Source of the DNA: Methanoregula sp.
Lineage (GTDB): Archaea; Halobacteriota; Methanomicrobia; Methanomicrobiales; Methanospirillaceae
Assembly (NCBI RefSeq): GCF_028679125.1
Contig: NZ_JAJRCG010000012.1
Span: 1 to 64,000, forward strand
Direction: 5' to 3'
DNA: 64,000 nt
Every line of letters begins with the position of its first letter. The first letter of the stretch is position 1. A program made the translations under genes and the position numbers. Positions 8,247 to 16,728 of this stretch are shown piece by piece. Under the pieces are notes generated by a model, which ran no database searches, was not told where the DNA came from, and saw nothing but the letters and a program-made list of their open reading frames with translations.

Positions 8247-9353
8247 TCAGATTTTAATGAGATCATACCTGCTGGATCCCATACCGATCTCCCCGGCATA
8301 GGTTACCTGCCTGAACCCATCCGTCTGCGCATGCACGCCGGTAAATTTGTCCTCTCCCGTGTGGTGGTGTGCTGTGAGCATCGAATCCATAAATCCCTGC
8401 TGCTGGTTGACGAGATCGAAACTTGCCGCATCGATCGCCACCGGGTCGGTTGAAGCAAGGATCCCGATATCCGGCACAATCGGCGCATCGGTGAACGGGA
8501 AGCAGTCGCATTCCGGCGTGATCCGTATGAGGAAGTTCATGTACCCGACCTTGTTCTCCTTTCCCTGGACAGCACCGTACGCGTACTCGACCATCCGCTC
8601 CATGAACTGCGGGATCTCGGTCTCCCAGTCGATGTCGATCGCATGTTCCGGGCAGGCGTGCATACACTCGAAGCAGCCGATGCAGAGCTCCTGCGTGATG
8701 ACCGACTTCTTCTTTTTTACGGTAATCGCCTTGTTCGGGCAGACCTTCATGCAGGATGCGCACCCCGTGCATTTCTCCGGTATCGTGAACGGGCGGGCAT
8801 TGTGCTGGGCCCGCTTCCCCTCCGGGGCAGCGCATCCCATGGCGAGATTTTTGATCGCGCCCCCGAAGCCGGCAACGCAGTGCCCCTTGAAATGGCTCAA
8901 TACGATCATGCTGTCGGCTGCCGCGATGTCACCGGCAATAGACACTTCATCGAAATGCTTCTTCCCGATGGCGACCTTCCGGATATTTTTCCCGGTGAGT
9001 CCGTCAGCAATGATGACCGGCGCCCCGGCCACTGCATAATCGAACCCGTGGTGGATTGCGGTCCCGATATGCTCAACGGCATTCGTGCGGCCGCCAAGGT
9101 ACAGCGTGTTCGTATCGGTCAGGAACGGCAGACCCCTGCACTCCTGTACCTTCTCCACAACCTGCCGGACATAGACCGGGCTGATGAACCCGTCGCTCCC
9201 CGTCTCGCCGAAATGGAGCTTGACGGCAGTCTTGTCCTGCGGCGCAATCAGGTTTTGAAAGCCGGCACGATCGAACAGCCTCCGCACTTTTTCCGTTGTG
9301 CTCTCATGATCGGAATGGGCACGGATGCTGGCAAAATAAACTGGGCTCTTCAC
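8247..9353 (-). CDS. DUF362 domain protein with two [4Fe-4S] ferredoxin motifs
   Basis: A soluble iron-sulfur protein of unknown substrate. The N-terminal and C-terminal parts belong to the DUF362 family (VKLHFGETGSDGFISP, HFKGHCVAGFGGAIKN, ILASTDPVAIDAASFDLVN). In the middle are two ferredoxin clusters, CTGCASCMKVCPNKAI and CIGCFECMHACPEHAI, enough for two [4Fe-4S] centres. The open frame allows a GTG at 9362, but GTG 9353 is preferred because GGAGTGATC, nearly the full anti-Shine-Dalgarno complement, stands 6 bp before it; the product is then 368 residues. The upstream region carries two copies of TCCCTTAAG. It likely transfers electrons, but its partner cannot be named. Confidence 0.85.
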   Translation of the reverse strand: MKSPVYFASIRAHSDHESTTEKVRRLFDRAGFQNLIAPQDKTAVKLHFGETGSDGFISPVYVRQVVEKVQECRGLPFLTDTNTLYLGGRTNAVEHIGTAIHHGFDYAVAGAPVIIADGLTGKNIRKVAIGKKHFDEVSIAGDIAAADSMIVLSHFKGHCVAGFGGAIKNLAMGCAAPEGKRAQHNARPFTIPEKCTGCASCMKVCPNKAITVKKKKSVITQELCIGCFECMHACPEHAIDIDWETEIPQFMERMVEYAYGAVQGKENKVGYMNFLIRITPECDCFPFTDAPIVPDIGILASTDPVAIDAASFDLVNQQQGFMDSMLTAHHHTGEDKFTGVHAQTDGFRQVTYAGEIGMGSSRYDLIKI

Positions 9354-9362
9354 TGAGATCAC

Positions 9363-9391
9363 TCCCTTAAGGCTATGCTGATTCCCTTAAG
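9363..9391. repeat. Direct repeat TCCCTTAAG upstream of DUF362 gene
   Basis: TCCCTTAAG occurs at 9363-9371 and again at 9383-9391, exactly 20 bp (two helical turns) apart, just upstream of the DUF362 start. Such phasing suits an operator bound on one face of DNA; the proximal copy overlaps the ribosome-binding region. Confidence 0.4.
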
Positions 9392-9412
9392 ATATTTTCT
9401 CCCGGTTCGCGA

Positions 9413-10789
9413 TCAGACCATGCCCTCAAGATTCCGTTTTTTATACCGTTCCCAGCCCATCTTGATCAGTTCATTGGAGCGATCGAAATACTGCTGAGCC
9501 GTCTCGCTCTGTCCCATCGCTTTCATGCAGATGCCAAGGCTGTTCCATGCACGGGCATGGTGCGGGTTGACCTCGAGGGTGCGGTTCAGGGCCCGGATTG
9601 CGGCATTGAAAATTTTTGCCTCTCCCCGCTGCAACGCCATCGTATTCAGGAGATCCGCCCTGCTGAACAACACTTCCTCGTCATCCGGCAGGAGCTTCGC
9701 TGCCTGGTTGAAATCCCGCAGGGCCTCCTCATCCCTTCCCAGTTCCCGGAAGCAGACCCCCCGGTCATGCCATGCAAACGCGAATGCCGGGTCAGTTTCA
9801 ATGGCCCGGGTGAACAGGGGGATTGCTTCATCATATTTTCCTTCCCGGAAGGAGAGGTAAAGCGCATCCCTGTGGATTGATTTGGCTTTCCCGAAGATCC
9901 TGCCGAGCATTCCGCCTTGTGCCGGACCGGGGGTATCCGGCAGGCTCCCCAGGTCCGGGACGGAAGTTGCCAGTTCCCGGATCTCCCTGCTCTTTTCCAC
10001 GGTGATATCCCGGATCATCGTGATCACGGCAATGAATGCCCCTTTGGTATCGTGCAGGTGCTTTGCTTTCATCCAGAATGCTTTTTTGTTCCCGTTGTTT
10101 CCACGGGTGAACGTCCACGCCAGCACCGTATCTTTGTCCCGGGTGATGATCGTATACCCGTTTTTTACAATCGTCTCGTCTGGTTCAAAGATCAGGTCGC
10201 CCAGCACCGGGCCCTTCTGCCCGAGAATCGGAACCGAATAGCACAGGTTCCCTTTCCCGATCAGATCCCCGGGACCGGTACCGGTAATCTCAGCCATGCC
10301 CTCGTTCCATGCAAGTACTTTGCCTTCATGATCGATGGCAAACGCGGCCTCCGGGAAAAAACTGATCGTATCGGCAATGACTTTTTGCGACATGCCCATG
10401 GACTTTCCCAGGAATCTCCGGTCCACGGCCCGGTTGATCATATCGACCAGTTCCCGGAGTTCTACGACCGGGCCGTCGCCCTTTTTTAGGAAAAAGTCCG
10501 CCCCGTTGTTGAGCGCCTCGATCGCTGCATTCTCCCGGCCAATCCCGGTGAACACGATCACCGGAGTCGTATCCCCCTTTGCACGGAGGATCTTCAGCAA
10601 TTCGATACCGGTAATCTCCGGCATGTAGTAATCGAGAACCAGTGCGTCAAAAGACTGATCCTCCAGGATATCCAGGGCCTCTTTTGAAGATGCCGCAGTC
10701 CGGACGGTCATGCTGCCGGCCCGCTCAAGAAACAATCGCATTACGTCAAGCAGTTCTTCTTCATCATCGACGACAAGAACCGAGTGCAT
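9413..10789 (-). CDS. Response regulator with PAS domain and TPR repeats
   Basis: A 458-residue cytoplasmic signalling protein with an unusual domain order: receiver (residues 1-120, D8-D9, acceptor D53 in LVLDYYMPEITG, lysine in FFLKKGDG), a PAS domain (about 145-270: FFPEAAFAIDHEGKVLAWNEGMAE) with its PAC tail, then C-terminal TPR repeats (about 310-450: FAFAWHDRGVCFRELGRDEEAL, ARAWNSLGICMKAMGQSETA). There is no output DNA-binding domain, so the TPR part presumably gives phosphorylation- or ligand-dependent protein docking. ATG 10789 is chosen; a TTG one codon earlier is the only alternative. It shares its receiver type with the proteins at 5361 and 26882. Confidence 0.85.
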   Translation of the reverse strand: MHSVLVVDDEEELLDVMRLFLERAGSMTVRTAASSKEALDILEDQSFDALVLDYYMPEITGIELLKILRAKGDTTPVIVFTGIGRENAAIEALNNGADFFLKKGDGPVVELRELVDMINRAVDRRFLGKSMGMSQKVIADTISFFPEAAFAIDHEGKVLAWNEGMAEITGTGPGDLIGKGNLCYSVPILGQKGPVLGDLIFEPDETIVKNGYTIITRDKDTVLAWTFTRGNNGNKKAFWMKAKHLHDTKGAFIAVITMIRDITVEKSREIRELATSVPDLGSLPDTPGPAQGGMLGRIFGKAKSIHRDALYLSFREGKYDEAIPLFTRAIETDPAFAFAWHDRGVCFRELGRDEEALRDFNQAAKLLPDDEEVLFSRADLLNTMALQRGEAKIFNAAIRALNRTLEVNPHHARAWNSLGICMKAMGQSETAQQYFDRSNELIKMGWERYKKRNLEGMV

Positions 10790-10840
10790 CAAATCATCGA
10801 ATTATGACCAATGAGGTATAAAAGGAAAAAGATTCCGAAA

Positions 10841-11329
10841 TTATTCCCGCTTCGCGAGATGGTGGTCGAGATAGAAGAGATGGCCGGGTACATCGCCAGT
10901 CATCTGGATCTGCGCGAGGATCGCGCTTGCATGCTCCTCTTCCTCCACCTGCTCTTTGACAAACCACTGGAGCATCTCGAACGTGGCATGATCGTTCTCT
11001 TTCATGGAGAGATCAACGAGATTGTTGATCATGCCCGTCACTTTCTGCTCATGGGCACAGACCTCCTCAAAGACCTTACCGGCCGAAGTCCATTTCACCT
11101 TTGGTGCCTCGATCTCCTCAAGGGAAACCTTTCCCCCGCGGGCAAGCAGGTAGTCGTAGATCTTCATGGCATGGGCCTGCTCCTCCTTTGCCTGGATGCG
11201 CATCCATTTCGCGAATCCCTTCAGGTTTGCGCTCTCAAAACAGGCGGACATTGCCAGATACAGGTACGCAGAGTACAGCTCGCGGTTGACCTGGCGGTTC
11301 AGTGCAGATTCTACCGTTTTGGAAATCAT
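10841..11329 (-). CDS. ftn: Ferritin
   Basis: A non-haem ferritin of 162 residues, the usual prokaryotic length, which oxidises and stores iron in a 24-subunit shell. Diiron ligands are in place: E17 (NRELYSAYLYLAMSA), then the ExxH pair in KEEQAHAMKIYDYL, and KEQVEEEEHASAIL in the fourth helix. The C-terminus ends in HLFYLDHHLAKRE. The ATG follows GGAGGAGTCCGG, a strong ribosome-binding site. It is monocistronic; the TATA-like TTTTTATAAG about 100 bp upstream may be its promoter. Confidence 0.93.
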   Translation of the reverse strand: MISKTVESALNRQVNRELYSAYLYLAMSACFESANLKGFAKWMRIQAKEEQAHAMKIYDYLLARGGKVSLEEIEAPKVKWTSAGKVFEEVCAHEQKVTGMINNLVDLSMKENDHATFEMLQWFVKEQVEEEEHASAILAQIQMTGDVPGHLFYLDHHLAKRE

Positions 11330-11741
11330 CCGGACTCCTCCGTTTGAAGTGCCATTGGTTTAGCGTTTCATAATGCTTTCTGTTGCAGCAGATGCCGTAC
11401 CGTGCGCCTGCCCCAGTCCTTATAAAAAAAGGTGATTAGGTAAAGTCCACCACGAACCCATGGTTAGTATTGAGCCAATTCAGGATTTTTTAGATTTGCG
11501 CTCCGGAGAACACAAAAAACAGTCCGCCTCTTGCGCTGGCAGTCCCCGAGGGGGACAGGAAGCATTGCGATGCCTCGGCATTACCTTAATTGGGGGCACA
11601 CACAGGTACAGGTAATACGGCACTATCGCAACCGGGGGATGCCCGAGCGGCGGGGGCGGAGGCTTGCCGGGGCCCCCAAGAGCGGTAATGAAAATTTTGT
11701 TTCAGGTTTATCGCACGTTTGGTGGATGGTACACAATCACC
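11330..11741. other. 412-bp gene-free interval with clustered stem-loops
   Basis: No convincing coding frame is present. Besides the ferritin leader and a TATA-like CTTATAAAAA near 11420, it holds a run of possible stems: GTCCCC-GAG-GGGGAC (11542-11556), GCAT/ATGC (11562-11573), ATTACC (11580) with GGTAAT (11610), and GGGGGC pairing with GCCCCC near 11652-11681. A six-A run at 11514-11519 would act as a terminator on the minus strand. A structured RNA is possible on either strand but unproven. Confidence 0.35.
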
Positions 11742-11750
11742 AAAAAAAAA
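11742..11750 (-). terminator. Oligo-T terminator after the TPR gene
   Basis: Nine T on the minus strand begin immediately after the TAA stop of the TPR protein gene (plus-strand A-run 11742-11750). Confidence 0.5.
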
Positions 11751-12212
11751 TTATCTTTCCCGGACCTTTTTACTCTCTGCCTGGATATCGAGGATGATCT
11801 CCAGTTCAAGGGATTTCCCGTACGCTTCCTGGGCCTCATCGCTCCTGCCCATCTCGTCCAGGCAGACCCCTTTGATGTACCATGCCGACACATCGTTGCC
11901 GTTCAGCGTGGTTGCCCGGGTACTGGCCTGGATCGCATCCTCAAACCGTTCAAGGTAGAACATGATCAGCGCTTTCTTCGACCAGGCATCGGCATAATTA
12001 CTGTCCCGTGACAATGCCCTGTCACAGTCTGCAAGCGCTTCGGGGTATTTTCCGGTATCGATATAGACTGATGCCCGGAGAACCAGGCTCTCCGGGTAAC
12101 CCGGTTCCAGCGCGAGCGCCTTGTTGTAGTAAAAAAGGGCATCCTTGAATTTCGTCCGCGTTGCGTAGGATTTTCCTTTTCTCAACAGTTCCTGTACTTC
12201 CTTGCCTGGCAT
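11751..12212 (-). CDS. TPR-repeat protein
   Basis: A 153-residue protein made almost wholly of tetratricopeptide repeats: ATRTKFKDALFYYNKALALEP, PESLVLRASVYIDTGKYPEAL, ADAWSKKALIMFYLERFEDAI and SAWYIKGVCLDEMGRSDEA, about four units, ending in a charged tail. TPR arrays are protein-interaction scaffolds, so the partner rather than a reaction defines its role, and no partner is evident. There is no signal peptide or membrane segment. It lies 35 bp downstream of the hypothetical gene at 12248 on the same strand, so the two may be co-transcribed. The repeats resemble those in the receiver-PAS-TPR protein at 9413. Confidence 0.8.
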   Translation of the reverse strand: MPGKEVQELLRKGKSYATRTKFKDALFYYNKALALEPGYPESLVLRASVYIDTGKYPEALADCDRALSRDSNYADAWSKKALIMFYLERFEDAIQASTRATTLNGNDVSAWYIKGVCLDEMGRSDEAQEAYGKSLELEIILDIQAESKKVRER

Positions 12213-12247
12213 AGTTCACCAGCCTCGCTGTTTTTTGGGAAGAGGGC

Positions 12248-13261
12248 TCATGAATCCTCCCATACATCGGACAAGAGATCCCCGAATATTTTCTTTAATG
12301 CCTTCTTCTCGTACTCATCTTTGTTCTCATTGGCAGTGATCAGGTGCTTTGGCGTCTCCCAGGAGAACCAGTCCCGCATGGTCATGTACGAGAGGAGGTT
12401 GTCGGTTACGAGAACCCCGACCTTGTAGAGGTCATGGAAATACTCCAGGGTTGGCTCTTCATCCCACTTCACCAGCCCGAGCGGCTTGTCAATGATCTCG
12501 AGCATGTTGTCGCCAAAGACCTTGGACTGGTACCATGCGGTCTGCGTCCACCGTGTCGTCAGCATCTCCTTGACCTCAAGATGGTTGAACTTTTTCATCT
12601 GGGGGATATTCAGCACCGGCATCAGTTCATCTGCGGGAAGGGTCTTAGCCAGGAACATGTCGCGGGCATAGAACATCGCCTTGTTCATGACAAAATACCG
12701 GCGGGGGATGATGGTCTCCTGCTCCATCATCTCGTCCATGTCATGCTTGCTCTCCTTCATGATATGGTAGAGCTGGGTCTTGCGGATCTTGGGCATGCGG
12801 TGATAGACGCTGGCATTGTTGATCGCATTCCACGGGATCTCGTTGACATCGTCATTGAAATGGGTGAAGAGGATGAAGAGCATCTGGATGAGTTTCTGGA
12901 CCGGGAGTTTGTTCTCCTTCTTTGCCTCGTCCTTGAGCGCATCGATATAGATCTGGCGCATGCCCCGGTACACGGAATCCTGATCATACGAACAGACCTT
13001 GTACGCAGAGAGTTTCGTTGCAGCGCCTTTCATGAGCAGGTGCGTGCAGTGTTTTGCGATGACGAAGTCCTTGAGCAGGCCGATATACTGTGCGGGAAAG
13101 ATGATGACGTTCGTGTCAATATCGTACGTATATTGATCGACCAGGGTGCCGGCCGGATCTGCTTCCGGCTGCCGCAAGAGCGAGATCTCCGTGTCGAGAA
13201 GTTCTTCCGTCTGGGTGATGAACCTCCGGATTGGTTTGGATAAGGGCATCTCGGTCTTCAT
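12248..13261 (-). CDS. Hypothetical protein, 337 residues
   Basis: I do not recognise a family. ATG 13261 (MKTEMPLSKPIRRFI) is preferred over an ATG 69 bp upstream, whose extra residues look like leader sequence. The product is soluble, charged and mostly helical, with no signal peptide, and is rich in Met, Tyr and Trp in its second half (NKAMFYARDMFLAKTL, TRWTQTAWYQSKVFGDNM, MTMRDWFSWETPKHLI). No nucleotide-binding loop or metal-binding cysteine cluster is visible. A TATA-like GATATAAAAAG lies near 13337-13347. It is followed 35 bp later by the TPR gene. Clean codon use and full-length frame make it a real gene; its function is unknown. Confidence 0.7.
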   Translation of the reverse strand: MKTEMPLSKPIRRFITQTEELLDTEISLLRQPEADPAGTLVDQYTYDIDTNVIIFPAQYIGLLKDFVIAKHCTHLLMKGAATKLSAYKVCSYDQDSVYRGMRQIYIDALKDEAKKENKLPVQKLIQMLFILFTHFNDDVNEIPWNAINNASVYHRMPKIRKTQLYHIMKESKHDMDEMMEQETIIPRRYFVMNKAMFYARDMFLAKTLPADELMPVLNIPQMKKFNHLEVKEMLTTRWTQTAWYQSKVFGDNMLEIIDKPLGLVKWDEEPTLEYFHDLYKVGVLVTDNLLSYMTMRDWFSWETPKHLITANENKDEYEKKALKKIFGDLLSDVWEDS

Positions 13262-13382
13262 GTCGCGGTCCCGGTTATGTCCCTGGCACACTCGCGTCCA
13301 GGGTTTTATTCCAGTGAGCTTATGTTTCACTGCTTTTTATATCATGCACATGAAAAAATACCGGATCTCAATCCGGATAACC

Positions 13383-13390
13383 AAAAAAAA
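13383..13390 (-). terminator. Oligo-T terminator after the UPF0316-like gene
   Basis: Eight T on the minus strand directly follow the TAA stop of the membrane protein gene (A-run 13383-13390), the same arrangement as after the DUF362 and TPR genes. Confidence 0.5.
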
Positions 13391-13993
13391 TTATTTCCTT
13401 TTATGGGAATGGGTGAGCGATTCAAAGAGTCCCGAGAATGCATGGGGCTGTTTTGGCCTGAATACGCCCTGGTTTACGTACCGGACATCTTCAATCGAAA
13501 AGAATGCCCCGGGATTGGTATCTTCGATATGCTCCGTGATCCGCGGTACATCCGTGCGGTTGACCAGCGAGAGGATCATCCGCACGCTGCCCCGGGTTCC
13601 CTGGGCATCCAGTCTCGTAGCACCATAGTGTTCCGCTTCAAGGAATGCCACGATCTTATCGGTGGATTCTTCTGTTGTGACAATCCGCAGGATCACGGTA
13701 CCGATCGAAAGTTTCTCCTCGATGACAAGCCCGATATAGGTCCCGGAGGCAAACCCGAACGCGTAGGCCATGAAATTCGCCACGTTCGAGAGATCCTTTA
13801 AGACAACTTCCATGGCGAGCAGCCAGATGATGATCTCGAAGAATGCGATGATAGGAGCGAGGTACTTGATCCCCCGCGATATGTACACGACCCGGATGGT
13901 CTCCATGCTCACATCGGCTATGCGGGCAAGGAAGATGAGCAGGGGAAGGATGACCCATGCATATAGTTCAGGACTGATGACGAAGAACGACAT
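13391..13993 (-). CDS. UPF0316/DUF2179-type membrane protein
   Basis: A 200-residue integral membrane protein. Three hydrophobic segments are visible (about residues 10-30 AWVILPLLIFLARIADV, 45-65 LAPIIAFFEIIIWLLAMEVV, 72-90 FMAYAFGFASGTYIGLVI), followed by a cytosolic domain of about 100 residues (IGTVILRIVTTEESTDKIVAFLE) resembling DUF2179. The TM arrangement with ARIADVSMETIRVVYISRG is typical of UPF0316 proteins. Function is unknown; related domains sense small ligands in other proteins. It ends in basic residues HSHKRK. It appears monocistronic with its own T-rich terminator. Confidence 0.78.
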   Translation of the reverse strand: MSFFVISPELYAWVILPLLIFLARIADVSMETIRVVYISRGIKYLAPIIAFFEIIIWLLAMEVVLKDLSNVANFMAYAFGFASGTYIGLVIEEKLSIGTVILRIVTTEESTDKIVAFLEAEHYGATRLDAQGTRGSVRMILSLVNRTDVPRITEHIEDTNPGAFFSIEDVRYVNQGVFRPKQPHAFSGLFESLTHSHKRK

Positions 13994-14139
13994 ATGTTCA
14001 CCGTAGTTGTGACTGGATTCCGATGGACTCTTTAAAAAGGGTTGTTGAGTATTTCTATATCAATATTCCTCGTAATCCGGGAAAAAAAGAACAATCTGGG
14101 GAAATATCCGCTCTAGCGCGGATGATCTGGCCCGGATGA

Positions 14140-14280
14140 TCACACGTACTTCGCGGGATCGGCATCGAACTTCTTCTTGCAGCCCGGGGCACAGAAATAA
14201 TACTTCTTTCCCTTGTGTTCGCTCGTGAACTTTGCCGTCTTCTCATCAACGGTCATTTTGCAGATCGGGTCAATCGCCAT
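14140..14280 (-). CDS. YHS-domain small metal-binding protein
   Basis: A 46-residue protein, MAIDPICKMTVDEKTAKF at the start and GKKYYFCAPGCKKKFDADP further on. The DPICKM, YYFC and GCKKKF elements are the hallmark of the YHS domain, which occurs at the ends of copper ATPases and in small copper-binding proteins. The three cysteines C7, C30 and C34 would bind the metal. It starts 12 bp after the copA stop on the same strand, so it forms the last gene of a marR-copA-YHS copper unit and may act as a metallochaperone or sink for CopA; that role is inferred. Confidence 0.88.
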   Translation of the reverse strand: MAIDPICKMTVDEKTAKFTSEHKGKKYYFCAPGCKKKFDADPAKYV

Positions 14281-14292
14281 GATACACCTCAG

Positions 14293-16725
14293 TCACCTGA
14301 CTTTCTTTGCATCGGGTATATACTTTTTTAACAGGAGCGAGAGGGAGACAACGGTAACCGAACTCGCGGCCATCGCCAGTGCTGCCAGTTCCGGACGGAA
14401 CATAATCCCGAATGCGGGATACAAAACCCCGGCCGCAACCGGGATGAGTGCCGCATTGTAGGCAAAGGCCCAGAAGATGTTGCCCTTGATCCGTCCCATC
14501 ACTTTCTTCGAGAGCTGGATGGCGGCTACGGCATCGAGCAGGTCGTCCCGGACCAGCACGATCTCCCCGCTCTCGATGGCGACATCGGTGCCGCTCCCGA
14601 TGGCAATGCCGACGTCCGCCTGCGCAAGGGCCGGGGCATCGTTGATCCCGTCGCCCACGAAAGCAACGACTTCTCCTCGTGCCTGCAGGGCCCGGACTTC
14701 GGTTTCCTTGTCCTGCGGCATCACCTCCGCTATGACCGTTTCGATCCCGGCCTGGCGGGCGATTACGTCGGCAGTCCGCCGGTTGTCTCCCGTGATCATG
14801 GCAACATGGATTCCCATCTGCTTGAGCCGGGAGATCGCATCTCCTGTTGTTGTCTTGAGGGAATCTGCAATTGCGATCACGCCGGAAATTTTCCCACCGG
14901 CAGCAACAAGGACCGCGGTCTTTCCCTCCAGTTCAAGTTCCGTGATGCGGGAATCGATCACGTCAGGGATCGTCACCGATCGCTCGCCGAGAAACGCCCG
15001 GTTGCCTACTAGCACCGTCTCGCCCAGCACCACTGCTGAGACTCCTTTTCCTCCGAAGGTATCAAAATTGCCGGCCTCTTCGATCTTCACGCCCCGGTCC
15101 TGCGCTGCCCGGACCACGGCAACAGCCAGCGGGTGCTGCGAGTTCTTCTCGACACCGGCGGCCAGTGCGAGCAGCGTATCTTCTGAGATACCGGAAGGTA
15201 CGACATCGGTCACTTCGGGCGTTCCTTTTGTCAGCGTCCCGGTTTTATCAAAAACAACGGTGGTCACCTTCCCGGCCGATTCGAGTGCCGAACCGTTCCG
15301 GATCAGGATCCCGAGTTCTGCTCCCCGGCCTACGCCAACGGTGACTGCGGTCGGCGTGGCAAGCCCGAGGGCACAGGGGCAGGCAACCACGAGCACGGAG
15401 ATGAGGGCGGTCAGGGCAAAGAGCGCTGTCTCGTGGAAGACGAAATACCAGAGCACGAACGAACTAAAAGCGATGATGAGAACCGCGGGGATGAAGTACG
15501 CCACGGCAATGTCAGCGATCCGCTGGACCGGCGGCTTCGAGCCCTGCGCATCCTCCACGAGCTGGATGATTTGTGCAAGTACCGTATCCCTCCCGACCTT
15601 CTCGGCCCGGATGGTGATGATGCTGTTCGTGTTCAGCGTGCCTCCGACAACGTGGCTGCCCGCTTTTTTCAGCGGGGGCACCGGTTCACCGGTGATCATC
15701 GCCTCGTTTACATAGCTCTCGCCCGCGACTACGATCCCGTCCACCGGTACGCTTGCGCCGGGCTTCACGATCACGAGATCGCCCACGATAACATCCTCAA
15801 CCGGGATCTCCTGTTCGATCCCGTTGCGGGTGACCGTTGCGACCTTCACCCGGAGACCGGCCAGTTTTTTGATCGCGTCCGATGTCCGTCCCTTTGCCCG
15901 GGCCTCGAGGAACCGCCCGAGCATCAGGAATGCGGCAAGCATGATGGCCGTATCATAGAACATGTACTCGTGCGTGAGGACAATGCCGAACGTGCCCATC
16001 ACGCTCGCGACAAACGATACGCCCGTGCCCATCGCGTACATCACGTCCATCGAGAGCGTCTTGTGCGAGAGCGAGATCCAGGCAGCCCGGAAGATCGGGG
16101 CCGCGACAAAGACGAAGACCGGTGTTGAGATGATGAGCATCGCGTAGGAGAGTGCCTGCATGGAGATCGGGAGCGGCAGGTACATTGCGATCATCAGGGG
16201 AATGCTGACCGCAAAGCCGATCATGAACCGGACGAACTTGTCATGCAGGTCGGCATCCCGTGCTTTCTTCTCCGCCTCCTCGCTCACCTCGCCGGCAATT
16301 CCGAGGTACTGGTAGCCCGCGTCCTCGATCGCTTTCTTCATGTCCGGAATATCCGAAAGCGAGGGATTGTAGGTCACGTATGCCTTCTCGGTGCCGAGGT
16401 TTACCGTCACCGCGACAACCCCGGGCAGGGCCCGGAGGGCGGCCCCGATGGTCTCGACGCAGGTGGCGCACATCATGCCCCCGACCGTGATCACGACTTC
16501 GCTGTTTGCCACATCATAGCCTGCGTCCTTCACCGCCTTCTCCAGCATCTGGAGCGAGACTTTTGCAGGATCGAATTCCACGTGGGCCTTCTCTGTCCCG
16601 AAGTTCACCTGTGCGCTCTTGACATCCCCGACCTTTGACAGGGCTTCCTCGACACCCGCGGCACACATGGCGCAGTGCATGCCCGCAATCTTCAGTTCGG
16701 CCTTTTTCTTCTCCGGTTCCGGCAT
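14293..16725 (-). CDS. copA: Copper-exporting P-type ATPase CopA
   Basis: An ATP-driven Cu(I) exporter of the inner membrane. In the 810-residue product two N-terminal heavy-metal domains are seen, with CxxC at C18-C21 (GMHCAMC) and C86-C89 (GGMMCATC). Eight membrane spans include the CPC motif at 449-451 (VVACPCALGLATPTA). The phosphorylation site is D493 (DKTGTLT), with TGEP in the actuator loop and VGDGINDAPAL in the hinge. The last span carries MAASSVTVVSLSLLL, typical of Cu(I) pumps. The gene lies directly after the MarR regulator (3-bp gap) and before the YHS protein. A decayed copy of its 5' end lies at 17285-17356. Confidence 0.95.
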   Translation of the reverse strand: MPEPEKKKAELKIAGMHCAMCAAGVEEALSKVGDVKSAQVNFGTEKAHVEFDPAKVSLQMLEKAVKDAGYDVANSEVVITVGGMMCATCVETIGAALRALPGVVAVTVNLGTEKAYVTYNPSLSDIPDMKKAIEDAGYQYLGIAGEVSEEAEKKARDADLHDKFVRFMIGFAVSIPLMIAMYLPLPISMQALSYAMLIISTPVFVFVAAPIFRAAWISLSHKTLSMDVMYAMGTGVSFVASVMGTFGIVLTHEYMFYDTAIMLAAFLMLGRFLEARAKGRTSDAIKKLAGLRVKVATVTRNGIEQEIPVEDVIVGDLVIVKPGASVPVDGIVVAGESYVNEAMITGEPVPPLKKAGSHVVGGTLNTNSIITIRAEKVGRDTVLAQIIQLVEDAQGSKPPVQRIADIAVAYFIPAVLIIAFSSFVLWYFVFHETALFALTALISVLVVACPCALGLATPTAVTVGVGRGAELGILIRNGSALESAGKVTTVVFDKTGTLTKGTPEVTDVVPSGISEDTLLALAAGVEKNSQHPLAVAVVRAAQDRGVKIEEAGNFDTFGGKGVSAVVLGETVLVGNRAFLGERSVTIPDVIDSRITELELEGKTAVLVAAGGKISGVIAIADSLKTTTGDAISRLKQMGIHVAMITGDNRRTADVIARQAGIETVIAEVMPQDKETEVRALQARGEVVAFVGDGINDAPALAQADVGIAIGSGTDVAIESGEIVLVRDDLLDAVAAIQLSKKVMGRIKGNIFWAFAYNAALIPVAAGVLYPAFGIMFRPELAALAMAASSVTVVSLSLLLKKYIPDAKKVR

Positions 16726-16728
16726 AAA

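Noticed and set aside
10828-10845. GGAA...TTCC-like palindrome near the ferritin gene
   Set aside because: The spacing is five bases, not six, so it does not meet the NrpR consensus.
11531-11797. 88-codon open frame in the structured interval
   Set aside because: It runs over the terminator and the end of the TPR gene and has no start signal; the stem-loops explain the region better.
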